From Vicinamibacteraceae bacterium (GTDB lineage: Bacteria; Planctomycetota; Phycisphaerae; Phycisphaerales; UBA5793), in assembly GCA_011525805.1 (NCBI GenBank), contig WYBR01000096.1, positions 1 to 64,000 of the forward strand: a stretch of DNA of 64,000 bases. The letters are read 5' to 3'. Shown here piece after piece: positions 58,659-64,000 of the stretch. Numbering within the stretch: the first letter of the stretch is position 1; every line of letters begins with the position of its first letter. Position numbers and translations under genes: made by a program. Under the pieces are notes generated by a model. It was not told the origin of the DNA. It was given only the letters and a program-made list of their open reading frames with translations, and did no database searches.

Positions 58659-60185
58659 TTATCCGAATCCATCGATCCACCAGGTGAGGGCCAGCGACGC
58701 GATAAGCGCGGCGGCCGCGAGGGCCTTGAGGACCCGCATCTGCCGGTCGATGGGCACGTCATTGCAGCGCCGTCCGATCAGAGTGCGCAGGTAGTCCTGC
58801 CGCCAGCGGATCGAGCCGTGGCGCCAACTCCTGCGTGTGATGGGGATGTGGTTGAGTTCGGCGACGACCTGGAGAGCGTCGCTCATGGCCTCGGCCGCTT
58901 CGGCGGTGATGACGCGCTCGCGGCCGTCGTCGCGCGTCATGCCGCTGAGGTGTTGAACGGCGAAGGTGTCCGCCTGCCGCTCGAAGCGCCGGCTGGTGAA
59001 GCCGAAGACTCCCAGCGAGATGAGCACGGTCGTGACGAGGCCCACCGGTTCGAGCCAGTCGCCTTTCGCGCCGGCGTCGAGCGGCGAAAGCGGAGACTGG
59101 CGCGACCGCGGCGCCGGCTCGATCCGCGCGTTGCGGGCCGAGATGACCTCGACGCGCGAGGGGCGCGGGTTGGCGACGGCATCGACGCCGCGCACCGCCA
59201 GCGTCGTCAGCAGCGTGACGGAGGAGAGGATCGCGAGCAGGCAGACCGCCAGCCAGGGCAGGTGGTGCCGCCGCGCGTGGCCGATCTCGTGCGCCATGAC
59301 CGCCTCGACCTGGCGCGTGGTCATGGCGTCGAGAAGCGCATCGGTCAGCAGGACGTAGCGCAGGCGGCCGAGAAGGCCCATCACCGCGCCGTTGATCATC
59401 CCGCCGTGCGTGTTCCAGACGAGCAGCCGCCGCACGCGCACGCCGTGCCGGGCGCAGAGTTGTTCGAGCCGGTCGCGCAGTTCGCCTTCGCTCAGCGGCT
59501 GCGTGTCCCAGATGCGGGTCATGAAGGTCGGCGCAAAGAGGAAGATGGCCGCGACGCCCAGTCCGAGCGCGGCGTGCCGCCACCACGGCGCGACCTCCTC
59601 GCTGACAGAATGCCGCCAGAAGAAGTCGATCCCCTCGGCCCAGCCCATGATGAGCATCGCGGGCAGCAGAACGAGGCCGAAGTGCAGCCGCGACTGGGAA
59701 ACGACGTACTCGCGCCGCGTCCAGATCGGGTAAATCGTGCGGCCGGCGTCGAGGTGGCGGATCAGCGACGCCTCGCGCAGCCGCCGGTTGATGGGGTAGT
59801 ACGCCCACCAGGCGCCGAGGAGGATCGCCAATGGAGGGAGCATCGCGATCGCTTCGTCGACGATCACCCAGTCGCCCAGTTTCGTTCGGATGGCGCCGTG
59901 AAGGTCGAGAGCGGCGATGTTGAAAGCGTGCAGCGCGAGCGAGAGCCACATCCCGGCGGTCATGAAGCGGTCGGCCAGAAGGGCGGCCCGCCACGAGCCG
60001 CGCCGGTCCATGCGCCGGCGGCACAGGCGCATCGCGGCGAGAACCAACCCGATCAGCGCGACCGGCCCGAGCAGGGCGGCGAGGAGGCGCTCGTTGAGCG
60101 TGAGGTCGATCGGCCAGGGCCACCAACGGGCGGCGTCCTCCGAGAGATACACCAGCGCGACGATGAGAAGCGTGACGATCTGCAC
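58659..60185 (-). CDS. M48-family membrane metalloprotease
   Basis: 508 residues from GTG 60185 (AGGAAGG 9 nt upstream). Several membrane helices in the first 220 residues (LLIVALVYL, LLAALLGPVALIGLVLAAMR, AALGLGVAAIFLFAPTF) precede the protease domain: VMAHEIGHARRHHLPWLAVC (HExxH, residues ~285) and a third ligand region FERQADTFAVQHLSG. This fits M48 (HtpX/Ste24-like) enzymes that cut misfolded membrane proteins. The layout, with N-terminal helices before HExxH, is nearer to Ste24/M48 than to HtpX. It is downstream of the kinase-like gene, 29 bp apart. Confidence 0.88.
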   Translation of the reverse strand: MQIVTLLIVALVYLSEDAARWWPWPIDLTLNERLLAALLGPVALIGLVLAAMRLCRRRMDRRGSWRAALLADRFMTAGMWLSLALHAFNIAALDLHGAIRTKLGDWVIVDEAIAMLPPLAILLGAWWAYYPINRRLREASLIRHLDAGRTIYPIWTRREYVVSQSRLHFGLVLLPAMLIMGWAEGIDFFWRHSVSEEVAPWWRHAALGLGVAAIFLFAPTFMTRIWDTQPLSEGELRDRLEQLCARHGVRVRRLLVWNTHGGMINGAVMGLLGRLRYVLLTDALLDAMTTRQVEAVMAHEIGHARRHHLPWLAVCLLAILSSVTLLTTLAVRGVDAVANPRPSRVEVISARNARIEPAPRSRQSPLSPLDAGAKGDWLEPVGLVTTVLISLGVFGFTSRRFERQADTFAVQHLSGMTRDDGRERVITAEAAEAMSDALQVVAELNHIPITRRSWRHGSIRWRQDYLRTLIGRRCNDVPIDRQMRVLKALAAAALIASLALTWWIDGFG

Positions 60186-60214
60186 CGGGGCGGGCCTTCC
60201 TGAAGGGCGAGCGG

Positions 60215-61279
60215 CTACTCGTGATTCAGGCGCGCGAGCAGTTCCTCCGCCGCCGTCGTCAGCCACTTGACCTTGCGATCGACGACGTCGAGAAACTCCA
60301 GCCCGCTCCATCGGCCGAAGCGGCCAGTCTGCGCGATCACGGGAAACGCCTCGGCGATGAGCGCTTCGGCCATGAGCGGCGCCAGCGCCTGCACCTCCGT
60401 CACGCTGAGCATGAGCGAGGGGTCGTGCGCGTCGTACCCGCTCAGAAACGCCAGGAGGATCGACTCGTTGAGTCCGTCCGGATGGCTGAAGGGGTCGTCC
60501 GACGTGACCTTCATCGCGAACTGGAGCGCGCCGTTGGCGACGTCGGCGATGCGCGGCTCGAGGCGGACGGTGTCGAAGTCGAAAACCCCCGCGACGTGGC
60601 CGTGCTCGCTGAAGAGCAGATTGCCCGGATGCCAGTCGCCGTGGACGACGAAGCGCGGCCACTGCGCGTACCCCATGAGGTCGGTGCGCTGCACGAGTTG
60701 GTCGTAGGCGTGGAAGAGGCGCTTGACGATCTCCGACGCGGCCTTGCGGTCTTCGTCGCGGCCGGTGACGATGCGGATCGCCCGCGGAATGTGGTCGGCG
60801 ATGCCCGCGAGATCGGGGCGGCGGTGGAAGGGCGTCGAGGTGGAAAGGGCCGGCACCTCCATCCCGCTCAGCGCCGCGTGCAGCCAGGCGAGGGTGCGGC
60901 CCGCCTCGCGCGCCTGCTCGCTGCTGCGGTCGAAGGAACTGCCTCGGATGAGGCGGGTGAGTTCGTAGATGCGCTCGTTGCCCTGGTAGAGGGAGCGATT
61001 GCCCTCGCGCGTGCCCAGGAGCGGCGCCACGGGGAACTGCGCCTCTTCGAGGCGCAACTGGACCTCGTGGGCAAAGGCGACCTGCTCGACCGTGGCCAGC
61101 GCCTCGGATCGCTCCTTGAGGACGAAGTCGCCCCGGCGGGCGCGGATGACCCACTTGCGCGAGCGGCGCGAGCCGATCACCGCCTCGACGATCGTCTGGA
61201 TCGGGCCGACGTCGTACTGGCTGCACGCGATCGCCAGGGCGGCGTCGTTGCGAATGTCCTGTGCGGTGCTCTCGGCCAT
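60215..61279 (-). CDS. Aminoglycoside-phosphotransferase-family (kinase-like) protein
   Basis: 354 residues; ATG 61279 follows GGGGAG. The protein-kinase-like core has an N-lobe with WVIRARRGDFVLKERS (Lys), and the catalytic loop FVVHGDWHPGNLLFSEHG (HGDxHxxN) and VFDFDTVRLEPRIADVAN (metal-binding DFD). These enzymes phosphorylate small molecules such as homoserine, choline or sugars; the substrate here cannot be told. It lies 15 bp after yicC in the tpiA-secG-yicC run. Confidence 0.87.
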   Translation of the reverse strand: MAESTAQDIRNDAALAIACSQYDVGPIQTIVEAVIGSRRSRKWVIRARRGDFVLKERSEALATVEQVAFAHEVQLRLEEAQFPVAPLLGTREGNRSLYQGNERIYELTRLIRGSSFDRSSEQAREAGRTLAWLHAALSGMEVPALSTSTPFHRRPDLAGIADHIPRAIRIVTGRDEDRKAASEIVKRLFHAYDQLVQRTDLMGYAQWPRFVVHGDWHPGNLLFSEHGHVAGVFDFDTVRLEPRIADVANGALQFAMKVTSDDPFSHPDGLNESILLAFLSGYDAHDPSLMLSVTEVQALAPLMAEALIAEAFPVIAQTGRFGRWSGLEFLDVVDRKVKWLTTAAEELLARLNHE

Positions 61280-61294
61280 CGCGCTCCCCGGCGG

Positions 61295-62185
61295 TTATTC
61301 GACGTTCTGCACCTGCTCCTTGATGCGATCGATGGCGCCCTTGATCTCGACGATGTCCCGGCTGATCTGCGCATCGTTGGACTTGCTGGCGATCGTATTC
61401 GCCTCGCGGAGCAGTTCCTGCGCGAGGAAGTCTAGGGTGCGGCCGACCGGCTCGCAGCCGTCTCCGTCGACCAGGTCGCGGAACTGGCAGAGGTGCGCCT
61501 TGAGCCGCGTGATCTCCTCGGCGATGTCGCTGCGCTCGGCGTAGATCGCCACCTCGCGCACGAGGTCGGCCTCGTTGACGTGAATGTTCGCGTCCTTGAG
61601 CATCGATTCGATGCGCGCCCGCAGCCGATGGTGGTACTCCTCGACGACCGTCTGCGTGCGGCCGGCGATGCGCTCGAGGCGGGCGCCGATCGACTCGTAC
61701 TGCCGATGCAGATCCTCGAGGAGCATCGCCCCCTCGCGGTCGCGCATCTCGATGAGCCGGTCGCACGCGGAGTCGAGCAGGTCATAGATGACGGGCTTGG
61801 CCTTCTCGATGCGCGACTCGAAGTCGGAAGGCGGCTGGAGCACGCCGGGAAGTTGGATCAGGCCCGCCACGTCGATGGGAACGGGATGCCCGACTTCGTG
61901 GGGCAACTGCCCGAGGCGCTCGATGTAGGACTGGAGCGCCTCGATGTTGATCCGGTACGCGGCCCGGGCCGTCGGATCGGAAAGACGCGCCTTGAGCGTG
62001 ATCGAGCCGCGCGTCAGCCGGCGGCGCAGGCGGGAGTCGATCTCCGCCTCGAGTCCCTCGAGTTCCTCGGGAAGGCGAATCGACGCCTTGTAGAACTTGT
62101 TGTTGATCGACCGGACCTCGACGGCATAGTGCACGCCCTGGACATCCGTCGTCGCCTCGCCGAAACCGGTCATCGATCGAATCAC
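61295..62185 (-). CDS. yicC: YicC/YloC-family endoribonuclease
   Basis: 296 residues. IRSMTGFGEATTDVQGVHYA, VRSINNKFYKASIRLPEEL, IDSRLRRRLTRGSITLKARL and the C-terminal EELLREANTIASKSNDAQIS are family hallmarks. YicC proteins degrade small RNAs and act in stationary phase. In many genomes gmk and rpoZ follow; here a kinase-like gene does. Confidence 0.94.
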   Translation of the reverse strand: MIRSMTGFGEATTDVQGVHYAVEVRSINNKFYKASIRLPEELEGLEAEIDSRLRRRLTRGSITLKARLSDPTARAAYRINIEALQSYIERLGQLPHEVGHPVPIDVAGLIQLPGVLQPPSDFESRIEKAKPVIYDLLDSACDRLIEMRDREGAMLLEDLHRQYESIGARLERIAGRTQTVVEEYHHRLRARIESMLKDANIHVNEADLVREVAIYAERSDIAEEITRLKAHLCQFRDLVDGDGCEPVGRTLDFLAQELLREANTIASKSNDAQISRDIVEIKGAIDRIKEQVQNVE

Positions 62186-62209
62186 GTGCTTCGAGTCCTC
62201 ATGGGCGAT

Positions 62210-62815
62210 TCAACCGCCCTCGCCGCCCGTCGCAGGCTGGTCGTCGGCGGGCTGGTCCTCCGCCGGCGGCGCCGCCGGGAGAGTGACCGGAATGGCGTCG
62301 GTCGGTTCGGAGTCGCCCAGCGTGTTCCGCGCAAGCACGCGGTAGAAGAAGGTCGATTCGGGCGTCAGGTCCGAGTGCGTGAAGGTCGTCACGTTCTCAT
62401 CGACGAACATGACCTCCGACCAGCCCGTCAGACCGTCGGCCGAGCGCTGGATGGCGAAGCCGCTTTCGTTGCGTGAGTTGTCGCTCCACGTGAGGATGAT
62501 CTCCGTCGGCGAGACGACCTTGACGGCCAGACGCGAGGGGGCGTCCGGCTCGGCCGGAGCGGCGCTGAGGAAGAGCGACTGGTTCAGCCACACCATGCCC
62601 ATCGACGTCAGGAGGAAGAGAACGAAGATGGCGACGGTGGCGTAGGTGAGCATGTCGCCGGTCTTGGCTCCGAAGGCCGACTGGCTGCTGGCGCCCGCCC
62701 CCCCGAAGGCCCCGGCCAGTCCGCCGCCCTGCGGCCGCTGAACCAGGATCACCAGAATCAGCGCCACGGCGACGATGATGAACAGGAGCGAAAGCAGAAT
62801 GGAGAGAATCGCCAT
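62210..62815 (-). CDS. secG: SecG fused to a fibronectin type III domain
   Basis: 201 residues from ATG 62815. Residues 1-85 are SecG: two helices (LSILLSLLFIIVAVALILVI and TYATVAIFVLFLLTSMGMVW) flanking VQRPQGGGLAGAFGG and SQSAFGAKTGDML. Residues ~98-185 are a fibronectin type III domain (RLAVKVVSPTEIILTWSDNS, GFAIQRSADGLTGWSEV, LTPESTFFYRVLARNTLGDS). The tail is Pro/Asp-rich. SecG aids SecYE translocation; both termini are periplasmic, so the FN3 module would sit outside the membrane near the channel exit. Standard SecG is ~75-120 residues. Confidence 0.9.
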   Translation of the reverse strand: MAILSILLSLLFIIVAVALILVILVQRPQGGGLAGAFGGAGASSQSAFGAKTGDMLTYATVAIFVLFLLTSMGMVWLNQSLFLSAAPAEPDAPSRLAVKVVSPTEIILTWSDNSRNESGFAIQRSADGLTGWSEVMFVDENVTTFTHSDLTPESTFFYRVLARNTLGDSEPTDAIPVTLPAAPPAEDQPADDQPATGGEGG

Positions 62816-62895
62816 GATGAGTGGTACCTTGAATGGCCGGGACGACCACCCGAACGCAGTGGCAGTGCCCGGCAAGCGGCCGCCGGGATGACCGG

Positions 62896-63666
62896 TCACC
62901 CCGCGTGGGCGGCGGCCTGAACAATAGCGCCGAAATCGTCGGCGTTGAGGGAGGCTCCCCCGATTAGTCCGCCATCGATGTCCGGCATTCTCATCAAACC
63001 TGCCGCATTGCCGGGTTTCATCGATCCGCCGTACTGAATCCGGGCGCCGCCGGCGGTGGCGGAGTCGAAAAGGCGTCCGAGCGTCCCCCGGATCGCCGCG
63101 TGCGCCGCCTGGGCATCCTCCGGCGTGGCCGTCAGGCCCGTGCCGATCGCCCAGACCGGCTCGTAGGCGATCACGACGCGGCGCATCTGCTCCCGGGTCA
63201 CCCCGTGCAGGCCCGAGGTCAGTTGCTGCTGGTTCACCGCGTCGGTCTGCCCCGCCTCGCGCTGGCCGCGCGTCTCGCCGACGCAGAGGATCACGTTCAG
63301 CCCCGCGCCCAGCGCGGCGAGGACCTTGCGGTTGACGAGATCATCCCCCTCGCCGATGACGTGCCGCCGCTCGCTGTGGCCGATCAGCGTCCACGCGCAG
63401 CCGCAGTCGCGGAGCATGCTCGCGCTGACCTCGCCGGTAAATGCTCCGTCTGGTTCGCAGTGTACGTCCTGGGCGCCGAGAGCGAGACGCGAACCCTCGA
63501 TGGCCTTGCCCACTTCAAGCAGGTAGGGGAAGGGGGGAAAGAGAACGACTTCGATTCCGCCGAGGCCGCCCACGGCCGAGGAGACGGCGCGGGCGAGCGC
63601 GACCGCGGAGGCGCGGTTGGTGTTCATCTTCCAGTTGCCGCCGACGATCGGGATGCGTGTCGCCAC
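62896..63666 (-). CDS. tpiA: Triose-phosphate isomerase
   Basis: 256 residues. The catalytic residues are clear: GNWKMNTNRASA (Lys), WTLIGHSERRHVIGE (His) and VIAYEPVWAIGTG (Glu), with loop QYGGSMKPGNAAGLM near the C-terminus. It interconverts glyceraldehyde 3-phosphate and dihydroxyacetone phosphate in the cytoplasm. It is the first gene of the tpiA-secG-yicC run; pgk or gapA are not in the window. Confidence 0.97.
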   Translation of the reverse strand: MATRIPIVGGNWKMNTNRASAVALARAVSSAVGGLGGIEVVLFPPFPYLLEVGKAIEGSRLALGAQDVHCEPDGAFTGEVSASMLRDCGCAWTLIGHSERRHVIGEGDDLVNRKVLAALGAGLNVILCVGETRGQREAGQTDAVNQQQLTSGLHGVTREQMRRVVIAYEPVWAIGTGLTATPEDAQAAHAAIRGTLGRLFDSATAGGARIQYGGSMKPGNAAGLMRMPDIDGGLIGGASLNADDFGAIVQAAAHAG

Positions 63667-64000
63667 CCTTGGCCTCCCTCATGAGGTGATCCGCTGGACA
63701 CGATGCCCCGCCAGCGGCGCCGAGCCGCGCGGGACCGCGATTGTACGCGGTTGGGCCGGAGCCTTCACACGCCGCGACGACCCGTGGAAGCGTGCGCCGC
63801 GGAACGGGAATACGACCGCGGCGACGCGGCCCGGATCACGACCGGCGCTGCGGCCCGCCGCCTCTGAGCAGGCGGCGCAGATTGAACTCCGGCACAACGG
63901 TTCCCCGAGACCGCCTCAACCCGCCATGTGTTTGCGCCGATCGCGTTTGATCGATGCGCCGCGATTCCCTCGACGAATCCCGATTCTCGGACCATGCGTC
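63667..64000. other. Terminal intergenic region, 334 bp
   Basis: No gene recognised up to the window edge. It should hold the promoter of the minus-strand tpiA run; I see no clear -35/-10. Confidence 0.5.

Noticed and set aside
58659-61766. A 1035-codon minus-strand frame
   Set aside because: Only the part from 60185 is a protein (M48 protease); upstream of it the frame is a shadow of the kinase-like and yicC genes.
63679-63950. Short frames near the window end
   Set aside because: Arg/Ser-rich shadows without initiation signals; nothing supports a gene.

Overview
The window looks like chromosomal DNA of a planctomycete, most likely class Phycisphaerae. The reasons are its high GC content, a PEP-CTERM secreted protein, a DUF1573 protein, repeated short zinc ribbons of the type CxxCGYxLxG...CPECG in front of or behind membrane segments, beta-propeller (SBBP) and beta-helix secreted proteins that share a C-terminal domain, and an S10-spc ribosomal operon with lineage-specific oddities. 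This placement is inference; no rRNA or tRNA gene was seen.

Layout. 1-17.1 kb is an accessory/envelope region: the end of a secreted protein, a glycosyltransferase-remnant/methyltransferase fusion, an isolated FliN-like protein, lipoproteins and secreted proteins of unknown role, a DUF1573 protein, a seven-repeat SBBP propeller protein, a second methyltransferase, a PHP-domain lipoprotein and a beta-helix protein. 17.1-29.5 kb is the S10-spc operon on the plus strand, from a strong sigma70-like promoter through rpsJ, rplC, rplD, rplW, rplB, rpsS, rplV, rpsC, rplP, rpmC, rpsQ, rplN, rplX, rplE, rpsN, rpsH, rplF, rplR, rpsE, rplO and secY. rpmD (L30) is absent. Several of these proteins are unusual: L22 carries an N-terminal helix-turn-helix domain, S14 has lost three of four zinc cysteines, and L24 and S5 have long basic tails.

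29.5-31.2 kb is palindrome-rich non-coding DNA plus a PEP-CTERM gene. 31.2-40.8 kb (mostly minus strand) holds an intramembrane protease with several PDZ-like modules, a small GspF-like membrane protein, dxr (isoprenoid synthesis), an RNase E/G with four arginine-rich tail clusters, a PTS enzyme I, a PilZ protein and a lipid A biosynthesis N-terminal-domain protein. 40.9-48 kb has rnhA, an esterase, and an overlapping minus-strand set in which an active ketoacyl synthase is preceded by a ketoacyl-synthase homologue that has lost all three catalytic residues, like the chain length factor of type II polyketide synthases.

48.3-52.7 kb has an AlkD-like DNA repair gene whose last 33 bp are exactly repeated 2 kb downstream. 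The segment between the copies carries an Mrr-like restriction endonuclease and a companion gene, and looks like an inserted defence cassette. 52.7-64 kb has hslV-hslU, a zinc-ribbon membrane protein, a Gfo/Idh/MocA oxidoreductase, a Kelch/Ig secreted protein, and a minus-strand run tpiA-secG-yicC-kinase-like-M48 protease in which SecG is fused to a fibronectin type III domain.

Across the window there are several families of short palindromes. One family, with a constant TCAnTGA core and arms that vary but stay complementary, occurs three times: in frame inside a gene, between two ribosomal genes, and as the source of a gene's stop codon. A second recurrent signal is a TAnnnT box 5-8 nt before the ATG of genes without a Shine-Dalgarno, suggesting leaderless transcripts.
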